Shown one piece after another: positions 1 to 12,527 of a stretch of DNA of 64,000 nucleotides. Each line of letters opens with the position of its first letter. Position 1 is the stretch's first letter. Origin of the DNA: Lutjanus erythropterus (lineage: Eukaryota > Chordata > Actinopteri > Lutjaniformes > Lutjanidae); the NCBI GenBank assembly GCA_020091685.1, contig CM034591.1, positions 23,403,312-23,467,311 of the forward strand. Reading direction: 5' to 3'. Made by a program: the position numbers and the translations under genes. The notes under the pieces were generated by a model, which made no database searches, was not told where the DNA came from, and saw nothing but the letters and a program-made list of their open reading frames with translations.

Positions 1-376
1 ATATTGTGATCACTGTAAGCGCAAGCAATTATCTGGTTGAGTTATTCATTTTACAGGTTTTGTAATATTAAAAATTACTGTCTTACTAATTAATCTGCCT
101 GAAGCCAAACTGAAGGCCCTGAAGGCAAATATAGACCTTGAAGGTAGTCTTCTTACATGTGCAACTGTTTCCTACTGTTGGTCATTTCAGTGAGACATTA
201 TTCTAAATGTTACTTCTTCTTTGCAGAATTGTTGTCAGTTATATCAGATGAGGTCCAGGTTACAAACATGGAAGCCATTCCTGATACATCATGGAAATAA
301 TTTTTTAAAATGGATGGCAGAGCACACATCTACTAAATTATCAGTGTTTCACAATTTTCTCTTTCTCTGTCCACAG

Positions 377-428
377 GTGTCTCATGACTTTGCCATTAAT
401 TTCAACCCAGAGGATGATGAATGTGAAG
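377..428 (+). CDS. cpne7: copine-7-like, coding exon (fourth from last)
   Basis: This 52-nt exon encodes VSHDFAINFNPEDDECE plus the first base of a split codon. It lies between a pyrimidine-rich acceptor (ctttctctgtccacag) and a GTAATG donor. VSHDFAxNFNP is the conserved block inside the VWA-like copine domain, just after the (F)GFGARIPP segment, which should be on the preceding exon to the left of the window; bases 1-376 hold no match to it. Copines are Ca2+-dependent phospholipid-binding proteins with two C2 domains followed by this VWA domain, and they move to membranes when calcium rises. The EDDECE ending fits copine-7 better than copine-4 or -6 as I remember those proteins. The family call is firm; the paralogue call is moderate. 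Confidence 0.9.
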
Positions 429-1117
<689 letters not shown>

Positions 1118-1659
1118 TAAAAAATACATGCATGTAATACAGGGGTTTGTTGTTGTGCAGCCCACTGAGTTTCCAGAGTGAGCAGCCTCTGGTTCACCTC
1201 CCTGTGTATAGTAATGGTGCCCTGCAGCACAAAAGAAGAAGGGGCCTGTTATAGAATAAATTAGTATTTGATAAATTATGGATTGAAGTCATTAAGTGCT
1301 GTATTGATGGTGTATTTTTGGACATTTCAAAATCATTGCCCTTTTTTGTTTGTTAGAAATTATCTCATGAACTGCAGTTAAAATGCGATTTTAAAAAGTA
1401 GATAATAAAGTCGCGGTGCTTCTGTGGGAGTAAAAACACTAGTCTTTTATCTATTTACTACCTTGAATCACCCACCGGCTACATGGACATTGTGTTCTAA
1501 ACTATTACACTCCGGTAATTGAGCTGACCTTCATGTAATTATTCACTCCTCAGTGTCAGTGCTTTTTGATCAGTGAATGAGCTGCAGTAAACAGTGAGGC
1601 TTTCAGGCTATGCTTTAGAAATACGCACGATCGGAACAGGACATTCAGTTTAATATAAA

Positions 1660-1830
1660 CACAGTCAGGTTACCAAGAAACCCAGGGTGTAACAGTACAT
1701 AAAATTCACAGTTTAGTACGTGCATTCACAATTTGATACATTTTTGGTACAGTAGGTAAAATTTAAAGTAGAGAATAACATTTTTGTGATTTATTTTGAA
1801 AATGTAAAAATTCGACAGTAACTCATTGGC
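1660..1830. mobile_element. fragment resembling a teleost hAT-type element
   Basis: The stretch around ACCAAGAAACCCAGGGTGTAAC, followed by 'acagtttagtacgtg' and 'tttttggtacagtagg', resembles the terminal part of a dispersed non-autonomous hAT-like element that I recognise from fish genomes. It lies within a copine intron. The ends are not defined and the call rests on pattern memory. Confidence 0.35.
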
Positions 1831-2324
1831 CAGAAATCAGACACTTGAATACTGACATGTCAATAAGAAAAAATAAATAACAAATGTGAGTAATACTCCA
1901 TCATAAGACTCCAACCTGCTACTAACTTGCATAATAACTAACAACTTGTGCTCATTTACATAAGTAACACAACAGGGCTGATTAACATGCACATGTGAAG
2001 ACGCGCTGTAGCAGAGCTCAAGCACTATGATGCTTAAATCCTGTATTCTTTAGACTGAGTATGGTCACATATCAATAGTGACAAACATTAGTTTTTGCTT
2101 ATGCTTTGGTATGAATCTACGGTGAGAGGCAGCCTGAACGCTGTGGGGAGAATATCTAGCCTCCCACACCTTTTACCTCGTTCTGACACATTCAGGTGAT
2201 GCAGTCATAAAGGAAGTGTTTCAACAGAGTAACCAAACTTCAGGTGAACAATGTCGGTAAGGTAGTTTGGAAGGGTCCCAGGGTAGGCTGTTAAGAGGGG
2301 GTTTGGTATGCATGCTAGTTAGTA

Positions 2325-2325
2325 G

Positions 2326-2359
<34 letters not shown>

Positions 2360-2363
2360 ACAT
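2325..2363. repeat. CA microsatellite
   Basis: (CA)n tract of about 39 bp with one CATA interruption, inside a copine intron. Confidence 0.95.
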
Positions 2364-2699
2364 AATGTTGCAGTTAGTCAGCTTGTCACTCCAAACAGGT
2401 TTTCACATATTTAGACATTGGACAACATCAACATACATATTACTCAGCAATCATCATTGCGTACCTGTACATGACCAAAATACCAATGAAAACAGGAAAT
2501 TATTCATTTAATGTAATTATTTTTTATAGTTTATGTAGAATGAGGTTAGAATTTTGTTATAGATAACTTCTGACTATTTTATAAATAAAATGAAGATGAA
2601 GGTGGAGTTGCCTTTTCAAGTACGCATTTGGTAAATGGCAAGATTTTCATAACACAGGAATATTTGGAAGGTGACAATCACCTCTAAAGGCCTATTCAC

Positions 2700-2880
2700 T
2701 TTAGTCTGACTCACTGAATGCATACTGTGGGTGTAAGTCCTGCCATTGGTCGCCTCCTCCTCCTTGACACTACTTTGCAGCATCACTGTCGCTGCATCCT
2801 GGGCTCAACACCACCCAAAACGCCTGCGATTGTTTTAAAGAAATGCAAACAATGCAGGGCATTTTTGCATTAAACTTGCA
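2700..2880. repeat. interspersed repeat fragment
   Basis: Contains 'ctgcatcctgggctcaaca' and 'gattgttttaaagaaatgc', which resemble a common short teleost repeat. No terminal repeats or duplication were seen, so the type is undetermined. Confidence 0.3.
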
Positions 2881-3383
2881 TTATAATCACAGGGTGTGCT
2901 AAGCTGAAGAAGCTGCTTACAGATCTAAATGTCCTCTATTGAAATGTTTAGGGTTGAATGCACATACTGTAACACCCCTACAACAAACTAACCACTGCTC
3001 ATGGGAACGATCAAAAAAGATAATAGCATATTGTGCCATGCAAATATTCTTGCACCATACTGCTCATATTATACTCTTCAGTAGACACATTAAATTAATT
3101 TCACAGATACATGCATGCACACACATAAAATTGCAGCAGTTTAGGACTCAGTTGCTCTGTCTTTTGTTTTTATTATGTTTTTTATCTGTTGTTGATCCCC
3201 TTGTTTTATGTGTAACACTTTAACAAAGTGCCATACACACATAAACTCATCTTCTTAGTGGAGGCTGTAAAATTATCCAAGACAGCATGAAAGGTCTACT
3301 TCAGACCAAAATACCCGCTGAGAGGTGTCCTTGCTTCTAACTGCATGTTGCTGTTCTAATGGGTTAACATTAACATGGATTAA

Positions 3384-3686
<303 letters not shown>

Positions 3687-4710
3687 TGACTTTTAGCGTT
3701 CTCTTCAAACCTACCCCTTCTTCCGACTGCTGTGCTTGTGATGCTCATGGCCATTAAATCTTTTTTTATATAATGTCCCCCTGCCTTGTTATTTAAAAGA
3801 GCAAACAGGAGGCTTATTCTGGCTTTGTGAGTGCCACAGATGGGCATCATGGACTGGAGGACATCCAGAAATTTCTTCAGACTAGAATGTATTCTAAATG
3901 TAGCTACATGCAATCAGCAACATTTCATCTCTTTAATTATACTGTCTGTCTGTTATGGACTAGATGTCTCGTGTTCTAAACAGAAATATTAAACAAAATT
4001 TGTGTCACAGTATATTTTCACTACAAACAGACATGTGACAAATTAAAGAAAAAAAACAGAATAAATGAGTGGAGAAACTAAACAAATGCAGATGATGAAC
4101 ATCTACTGTGTTCATCCCTCCAGTTGAGTTATTTGGAGTAAAGGCCTCCCTATCCAATATATGCAGAGCATAGAAGCTGTTCTGGAGGCTCATTGTAGCC
4201 CAACATCTTACTAAAACCAGGCTCAGACTGCAGGACTTTGAGGCCAATTTATTCCTGATTTACCCCTCCTGATAACTGAGGGAGTCATGTGGTCTGGGAC
4301 TGTGGTCTGGGACTGTGGTTTGTACTGACGTTCAGCTCAAATTAGCTGGTAATGTGACTTGTTCACAGATCCTGTATTAAAGGCATTGTAAACTCAAATC
4401 CACAACAGCCTTTCAACTATGTAATTTAAGGTCTTATTTTTACATATTAGTAAACATCTACATTAGAAAATAGTTTTAATACAAATTTCCAGTATTGTCA
4501 TTTTGTTCATTTTGCTGATACTGGGTTTGAATCGGGTATGCTTATGCTCGGACATTTATTACATAAATAACAAAGTTAATTCCACAAACCAATCATAAAA
4601 GAATCCATGTCAGTTGCCCCACCATGTGGGTGTAACAAAAGCTTAATCTTCCCCTGAGTCTGAGCCAATTTCACTGAGCTGTCATATCGCTCAAAACATT
4701 TTACCTTGCA

Positions 4711-4935
4711 GAAATCACTTTCAGTTTAAGTGTATGCTTTATTGAGAATATTTTCACCAGTTTACTTTGCTGTCATACAGCTCTTCTCTATAGGGAACTG
4801 GAGCTGCCATATAGGCTTTCTTCAAAGCCACCAGAAAAAAGTAATAGTAATCAAAGTCATTTACCTCATAGGACACAGGAATTGCTGGACTACCACAGCC
4901 TCCATCTGCAGCAAGTAACGTTAGTTTGGATCCCA
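4711..4935. mobile_element. MITE fragment, partial relative of the element at 61 kb
   Basis: 'gagaatattttcaccag' followed by 'ttactttgctgtcatacagc' matches, with changes, both arms of the inverted-repeat element at 61060-61598 (arms: 'gaatattttcatttc' then 'cttgctgtcagacagc'). Only about half of an element is present, and no second arm is visible. Confidence 0.45.
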
Positions 4936-4985
4936 AACAAGTTAAAACATTCAAGTCACACAATAACACTAAGAAAATAACCAGG

Positions 4986-5030
4986 TGAGGCAGTGGTAGC
5001 CTAGCAGTTTATAGAAGGAAGAACATGTCT
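4986..5030 (+). mobile_element. possible tRNA-derived SINE head (fragment)
   Basis: GAGGCAGTGGTAGCCTAGCAG resembles the A-box region of tRNA-derived fish SINEs (consensus of the type GTGGCCTAGCGGTTA). I find no B box (GGTTCGAATCC type) downstream, so at most the first third survives. Confidence 0.35.
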
Positions 5031-5152
5031 GAAATTTCTCTTTATGTGCATAATGCAACCTGATTTCAAAAATTGGTTAGCATTTTAAAACTCTTTTAGT
5101 CTGAGCCCGGCTTAAGACACACTGTACAGTTAACCTGACTATGTAATATAAC

Positions 5153-5176
5153 TATGGGTGATATATATCACCCATA
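5153..5176. repeat. perfect 24-bp palindrome
   Basis: TATGGGTGATAT is followed directly by its exact reverse complement, with no spacer, in the last copine intron. It could form a small cruciform or be a dimeric binding site; no known site was assigned. Confidence 0.8.
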
Positions 5177-5447
5177 ACTTGAGGAAATAGGATTAAAAGA
5201 ATTACATTATGTAAGATAAAAAATAATAAGTGGAAAATAACTGGACTCCCCTTTTCCACATAGTGATGTGTCCTGACTTGGCTCTTATGTAATGAATTTT
5301 ATGCTACTAAAAATTATTTTCAAAATATGTTTTAACAAATATAGTTTTTACCTTTGACAATGAAAAAAATCAACTATGAAACACTTAGGATCGAGGTAGA
5401 AGAGGCTTTTTTTCAGTCATGCTCTCTAATACAATGTCTGACACTGA

Positions 5448-5753
<306 letters not shown>

Positions 5754-6503
5754 CCATCCACCTGCTCCTTGAACCGAGCTTTGACCGCAGCACCAGTCCG
5801 GCAGACTGAGAGGGAGAAGGGACGCATGCCTCGTGATTTTGGACAAGGACTGAAGAGAGATTCTTTATAAATGTGTTGTTACTCATTTCTTTCATTTCCC
5901 ACTGCTATCAAAGTGTTTACACAAGGACAGTGCGACAGAGACTGTTGTTTTGTTTTTTGTCTTTTTTCTCTGCTCAGTGTGGATCCAGCATTTCTCCCTG
6001 GCTGTGCAAATTGACCATCCAGCTGTTTCAGCATCCTGAGTCTTGGAGGATTGTTTTTCCCCCTGATTTTTTATGCATGCAGGCCAATCCGTCAGTGCTG
6101 ATCCATCGATCGGATGCAGGCTTATTATTCTTCACCGTCCATGAAATTTAGCACTAATATGTTACTGTTTTCTTCATGTCATATCTTCAGATAATTCTGA
6201 AGATGTACTGTACAGTGCTATATGTTGCAATCAACATGAGATTGCTCAACTTGAACATTATTTAATCCAGATATTACAGATCTATAATTAGTTATTACAC
6301 TGACCTTCCCTCATATACTGAATTCTGTTTGGCTGCAGGATTGACCTTATTTTGGATTATGGACAATATTTCCAGACACACAGAGTTCACATTTACAAAT
6401 CAACCTATAGCATGAGTTGATACTGGAACAGATTAGTGGAAATTATTTATCTGTTTTCTAGTAAAATATAAATTGAATATTATAATCTATTGCTAACATT
6501 AAA
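5754..6503 (+). other. probable 3' UTR of the copine gene
   Basis: Non-coding sequence follows the copine stop. I see no AATAAA in the first 2 kb. The nearest variant poly(A) signal is ATTAAA at 6498-6503, and a canonical AATAAA occurs much later at 8202-8207. The 3' end is therefore uncertain, and the UTR could be about 0.75 kb or about 2.5 kb long. Confidence 0.4.
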
Positions 6504-9417
6504 AGCTCTTTTCAAAAGTGCATCAGCATGAACTTTGAATGACACCAGCCCTATCTAATGAATATGAAAGCAAGCGATGTTGAGTGTGTTTTGGCCATTA
6601 GCAGGGGCAGGTTGCCAGGTTGATGTATTCTGTGCAAAATAATTAACGAAAATAACAATAATTAGCTAAACATTCAGTAATTAGGCCTTCTTATTAAAAA
6701 CCAGATGAGAAAACAGATGCAATTGAAAAATCTGTTTAGTTCTGATGTGTCACTACTTCAGACCTGTTGAACACCTCGTGCATCTGTGAAAGTGACATAA
6801 CTTCGACAATGTGTGATATTCGCTGCAGCTTGAGCTCTTCGTGTGCTTTTTGAGTTACCACACACAAGTCACGGCAAGACAGGAAATACAGTCAGGTCAT
6901 CAGCTGGCAGGTTGAAGTAAGAGATGTGTTTGGGATGCTGTGCTGTGACAAAATGTCGCAAAGAGCTGCCTTTCACTGCCGAATAACATTTTTCTCCAAG
7001 AGAAGATGAACGATCACACCCTATTTTTTGGTCTTTTGTAAGGTGGCTGTGATATAAGCTGTGAAAATTATGCTTCATGTCAGGTGAATCCTTTCCCTCT
7101 GAATTGTTTGTTATTGTTGTCATCCCTGAGCCAGCAGTCATGCAGGTAGCATTCTTCACGTTTCTGCAGGATGTTTCATTATTTTTTGCCATTCTGCTGC
7201 TTTTTATATGCAATATAATTCCACTCTGTTTCATGAGGAATTTAACTGTTGAGCACACAGCTGAGATCAGATGAAAGCACAAAGCCGACCACAGTGACTG
7301 CTGTGAAACACACAGTGATGTTCATAAAACCATCACTGGAATGAGTTATGTGCGTTAAATTTTCATATTAAAAATCTAAAAGTCATTATCACCAAATTTC
7401 CTCACTGGCTATTCAAAAAGTTTCTTACCATAAGATGAGTATTAGTGGGCTCATCATTGCACGTAAGAAGAACAAACTGTTCTGTGAATCCTTTCATTTC
7501 AAGGATTATTGTTAAAGCTGCATTTCCTGATTTTTACAACGTTCGTCATGTTCTAAAAACCTTCACTTTCCTTCACTTACTTTGGTGAGGCCGTGTCAGA
7601 CTGATGTCATAGTGTTCAGAATGCAGCCTGTAATGAGTCAGAAATAGCAGTGTCATATTTTGGCCGCACCATTTTCCAGAGGAACGTGTTGATGCTGTAG
7701 AGGTTGCGTCATGACTGCTCACTGAAACTGAAACTCTTTAAAGCAGAAAAAGCAAGTTGTTGGTTGCTGTTTTTTATTGTAAATACCTATGTGAATATTA
7801 CCATCTAGCCAAACAAGAAACAAGAGATGATGTGTTCAAGTCACAAGTAATTAAATTTTCAAGGAGTGTAGAAAAAGGACGCCGAAGGGATGAATTGACA
7901 GAATGTTTTTCACAGTTTTCAAAAGGCATCCTGCTGGCATTCATTTTTATCCCTTTATTTATACAGATGATTTCACATCAAAAGTAGGAAATTTAACATT
8001 TTTTGAATTTGTAAAACATCATTAAGAGCTTAAATCCCACAATGTCTCTCTCAGAGCTAAACAAATTCTTTACTATAATAGATTTTCTTGCACTTCTCTC
8101 GGCTTTTGATTGTATACTCAGACTAATATTCCACTGTGTTAGAGGTCATCCTTTCAGATACAAAGAAAACTTAATATTCCCTAAAAGTATAACATTTTAT
8201 GAATAAACCTCCAACATTGTTGCTAAAAGCAGCAGTCTTACCTAAAAGCATCAGCAGCATAAATACTCCACTGTTTCAAAACCTTACTGTCAACAGTACA
8301 GTGTTATAAACCCTAATTTTGTTTGGTTTAGCCTGATTGTTCATTATTTGTGGCCTGTACTAGTAATGACTCTATACTTTGTAAATTTGCTTAGTGTGTC
8401 TGCATTTATCCTAAATGGTGTGTTTGTGCTCTGAGCGACTCTCAACGGTGACTAATTCACTTGGCTTCAGACCAAGCTGTCCTTGCCATTAAATGCATTG
8501 GAAGGATATCTAGTCTTTGCAGCTATTCTAACATACACATCCACCCCCGAGCTACAAATATTAATCTGACTTTGATTTGTCCTCTAGAGCTTCAGCAGCC
8601 CTCCCCAGATACTGACTATTGACTCCTCATGAATGCACCTAAACACAGTTAGCTGTGCTGTTGTTCGATGCTCTCTGAACTCCTTTGAAGACCACAACTA
8701 TTGAGGATCCTTCACTCACCTCACTATGGATCACAGGATGAAGTCTATTGATTCAGTAGGCCTAGACTGGGAGTCATACTCAGTTCCTTGAATGTAAAAT
8801 GACCCTGGAGTTTCTCTCAGCTCCACGTGACTGGTTTACAACAGCGAGAGAATGGATGCAAACATTAGGAAATTACTTACAAAAATACAAGAAACCTTGT
8901 CCTTTCTGTATGATGAATAATTTGTTTTGTATTTCTGCATCTTAATACAGTCTATCAGTTCCATAAAAAACTGATTATTCCATTCTCAGTCATGATAAAC
9001 AATGCACATCTCTAAAAGTTGCCACTCTCAGATATTAATTACTATCATAAAAAAATCTTTTAACTATGTAACCAGCTATGTGCTTTCCCTTAAATCTTAA
9101 ATGTCTATATATTCTGATTAAAGAAGAATACACTGAGCAGATATCAACCAATATTTCTGCTGCTGAAGGGCCAACCAGCTCACACATTAATAGCTAGAGG
9201 GCATCAGCACTTCTTCAGTGATTCACACCTTACATGGCAAATCACTCTTTGACCCTTATTACCTGTATCATCTTATTGCTGCTTTGCCTCAGGTTATGAA
9301 CTGCTCTGCCTCAAATGGTTCTCCGCACTTTTAACCTGTTGATCGATGTCTGACCTCAGAGCATACACAATCGTATTCCTTCATCTAATTAGTAATTTTG
9401 TATTTGTTAATTATCAA
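6504..9417. other. intergenic, no gene recognised
   Basis: AT-rich sequence downstream of the copine gene. Open frames on both strands at 6869-7282 and 7757-7987 show no family signature. A doubled GAAACT motif sits at 7734-7745 and an AATAAA at 8202-8207. I see nothing else definable. Confidence 0.6.
7734..7745 (+). promoter_or_regulatory. ISRE-like GAAACTGAAACT motif
   Basis: GAAACTGAAACT fits the core of the interferon-stimulated response element (GAAANNGAAACT). The preceding base pair does not fit the full consensus, and there is no gene start nearby, so it may be a chance match. Confidence 0.2.
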
Positions 9418-10371
9418 TTAAAGGTCTAGTATGTAAGATTTGGGGTGCCCTATTGGCATAATAGGGCAGGAATGGAATGATATATTCATAGGTATGTTTT
9501 CATTAGTGTAATCAGCTAAAAATACGGATCATTTTGTTTTTATTACCTTAGGATGAGCCTTTTACACCTACTGAGGGGCTTCCTAAAAACTTTCACCCAG
9601 ATGGATGTGGTTTTGCAGAATGTAGCAGTGCACACTTTGGCAAGCTCATGGGCAAGACCATCTCAGCTGTGCTCGAGAACACGAAAAAAGTTGGACCGAG
9701 TGGCAAAATTTTGGCTAGTTTTCTTTATTTGTTTTTTTTTTTAAGCTCATTCTGGGTAAGATACTACATTGCTACAGATCCCACATCTTAATTTTTTTTG
9801 TTGTTGTTTGACATAATTTAGTCCATTTTGTCAATATATATATTTTTAGCACTATTCAGTTATATTTTCTAGTATAATGTAATGATGGACAATTTGAGAA
9901 TTCATCTACAGTCAAGTCATTTGAACATCTGCAGGGAAGTCTAATGTTAGTCACAGTTACAGCTGTGCCAGCAGTACAAGGAGGCAAAATCTAAGTGTAT
10001 TTTCATTAACGATCACCAATAAAGTTTAAAACATAATTTCTGAAGTTAAAGTCAGGTGTGAGGTCTCCTGTAGGTTTCATCTTGGGATTAAGGGAAAGAT
10101 AAATGTAGGTAAATGAACAACTTTTTAGCCTACAGACTCGCTCGCTTATCCATAAAATAACTGGACAACCCGTGTGATGACAACAAAGGGCAAAATTTTT
10201 AAGGAGTCCCCTTTCGCAGAGGCTGCCATGATGCACCACCATCTACAGTGGCCCAGAATGGACAAACCAAACACTAACTCTAGATACGGCCTTTCATGTT
10301 TAATGCAAGTGTTCACAGCAATTGCAATCTGCAATTTCATCACTAGTTGTCACAAAATCTTTCACACTGGT
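9418..10371. mobile_element. MITE split by about 600 bp of other sequence
   Basis: The left part (about 9418-9575) begins TTAAAGGTCTAGTATGTAAG and contains 'attaccttaggatgagcc'. The right part (about 10197-10371) contains 'cagtggcccagaatggac' and ends 'tttcacactgg'. Both are the reverse complement of segments of the intact copy at 27673-28016, in the right order. The 9576-10196 segment is absent from that copy, so it is either an insertion or private sequence. No coding capacity was recognised. Confidence 0.6.
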
Positions 10372-10965
10372 GTTTACAGTAATACAGGAATGCCAAAAAT
10401 AAGTGTTTCCTTGGTTCCAGCATCAATACAATGAGCCAAGAAAATGTTTCATGCTCCTCTGGGGTTAAAAATGACAAAATGTATTAGATGTCTTATGACA
10501 ATACATGTTAAACAGAGATGCATGGGTCTTTAATGCCTCATCAGATTTGCCCCAAAACGGATAATTCTTCAGACCTTATTGAAATTTATTATTAATTCTT
10601 TATCTTTTTCAATAAATGACTTGTTTCATTGCAGTCAATCATGTGTGAAATGCAAAAGTATTCAAAGCATATCAGTGCGTGCTTGTGTGCGAAGCTCGCT
10701 GAGCCCTAGTGCACAGCTGTTTGGTGTCATCACATTAAAAATCTTCATTCATGTCTTAATTGGAAACCATCATTTGTGCCCCAGTGGTGCAAACAACATG
10801 GAGCTGAAACACTGGAGACAATAAGAGCACAGTTCATGAGGCCATCGTGCACTGCGGATTAAAACAAATTCACTGAGCTGCTTATTTCCCCTTATCTATA
10901 CTTGCACCATTGTCAGACAAAATTAACAAGTCATAGGTTTTACACCACACTGATGTATTTGAATT

Positions 10966-10999
10966 CACACACACACACACACACACGCACACACACACA
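10966..10999. repeat. CA microsatellite
   Basis: (CA)n of about 34 bp with one CG interruption. Confidence 0.95.
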
Positions 11000-11402
11000 T
11001 CCAATGCTAATCAGAACAAGGTTTACACCCCATAATCCTGATATGCAACTGGTGTAACTGCCGGCCGTTTGGGTTAGAAACAACCCAGGCACCATTAGTA
11101 AATATGATTTCTTCAAAAGGAAGAAAGGGATTTATTGCATGCTTACTTTTATTGTTAAGCTGTGCTGTGCAGTTTTTCCTTTGGGTCTTATGATATGCTA
11201 ATATGCAAGCCTGCATTTGCACAAACCTCTGTTCTTGTAGTTGATGCTCTCTGTCTTGCAGTTAGGTAAATAAATCTCATCATTTAATGCCAACTGTCTC
11301 TGTGATTTGTTAAGAGTAACAGTTATTATGTCCACCAGGTGGATGCCGGGAGGGGATCATGTAATTACCTCCGTGTGTGCGTGAATGCGTGCATGAGTGA
11401 AT

Positions 11403-11404
<2 letters not shown>

Positions 11405-11476
<72 letters not shown>
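11405..11476. repeat. long GT microsatellite, 36 units
   Basis: 72 bp of uninterrupted GT, one of the longest pure tracts in the window and likely polymorphic and prone to Z-DNA. Confidence 0.97.
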
Positions 11477-11479
<3 letters not shown>

Positions 11480-12089
11480 CAGTCATGATGACTAGACCTG
11501 CAGCTTGTCTGCAGCTAATTTTGAATACTGGTAGACTCATCAGCCTAATTTTTTTCTGTGCACCGTCCTGACTGTATGCTGAAATTGCCTCCATTATTCA
11601 GAATTGTTGAAAAAGCTTGACAAACCTTTTGTATGACTTTTATGCCTTTATGTTTTTATGGCCACAGGCATTATATTTTTAAGTTATCCCATTCTTTTGA
11701 ACACAATATCTCATATACGCCATGAGAGAATTTCTTCAAGCTTGACACATATGTTCACTTCCACTCAAAGATAAACTGATTCAGTTTTAGTCAATAGATG
11801 CCTTAACATCCGTTGCTTGATGGGGATCTGCACTCTACTGAGTGCACTCTTCTAGTATCATTACTATTATTTAAATATGAACATTTACTGTATTGAAATA
11901 ACTTACAATTATGTACTATTTTGTACTATAATTTATATGACTCCCTCAGTCATTATTCTGTTGAATTTCATGATGCATTCTGCAAAACATCCTCCACAAT
12001 AACAAATATACACTGTTAAATAAACTTAAAGATTGATTGTTAAAGATATTAAAGACTGATATGTCATCTCACAATAACTAACAAGACAT

Positions 12090-12527
12090 AACAAGCTGTA
12101 CTTTGTATAAAATTAGAAAAAAAAAACAAGAAATAATATGTTCTTCAATAGACAGAATTAAACCATTTAACAGATTCTTATTTGGCTTTATTAGAACGGA
12201 ATTAGGGAGACAAACTAAAACTGCACTGTAAACTAAACAGCATCATTTCCCACTGTTAGACACTTATTAGACGTTCTTAGACTTTCATTTATTAGACTTT
12301 CCTCTGAGAAAGTCAAATAAATGTCTCATAATGAGTCTAATGCTGCCTAATAAAGAACATAATATTTCTAGTTTTTCTCTAATCTGATACAAAGTACAAG
12401 CTGTTACATCTTACTAGTGTACCCTTGGATGTTTGGGGTCTAATTGGGTCATACTTGAGTTTGTTTATTGTCCAATAAAGAACATTTTTTTTCTAATTTG
12501 ATACAAACAATGGCTTGTTACATCACT
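12090..12527. mobile_element. inverted-repeat element with an extra direct copy of one arm
   Basis: The left arm 12090-12145 ('aacaagctgtactttgtat' to 'tatgttctt') is the inverse of the right arm 12353-12405 ('aagaacataatatttc' to 'acaagctgtt'), with mismatches. A further direct copy of the right arm follows at about 12475-12525 ('aataaagaacatttt', 'tttgatacaaac', 'ggcttgttacatc'). The pattern fits a MITE or two overlapping copies. There is no reading frame of note. Confidence 0.55.

Larger units (their letters stand above)
10372..12089. other. intergenic, microsatellites only
   Basis: No gene recognised. Contains the CA tract at 10966-10999 and the long GT tract at 11405-11476. The open frame across the GT tract on the - strand is a (Thr-His)n artefact of the repeat. 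Confidence 0.6.

Noticed and set aside
6869..7282. 137-codon minus-strand open frame
   Set aside because: The longest frame in the first intergenic stretch, but it has no recognisable motif and an overlapping plus-strand frame of similar quality.
7734..7745. ISRE-like motif as evidence of an interferon-responsive gene
   Set aside because: The consensus is incomplete and no start or exon is nearby; kept only as a low-confidence motif.
11310..11594. 94-codon minus-strand open frame
   Set aside because: About half is a (Thr-His)n run translated from the GT microsatellite; no gene signals.
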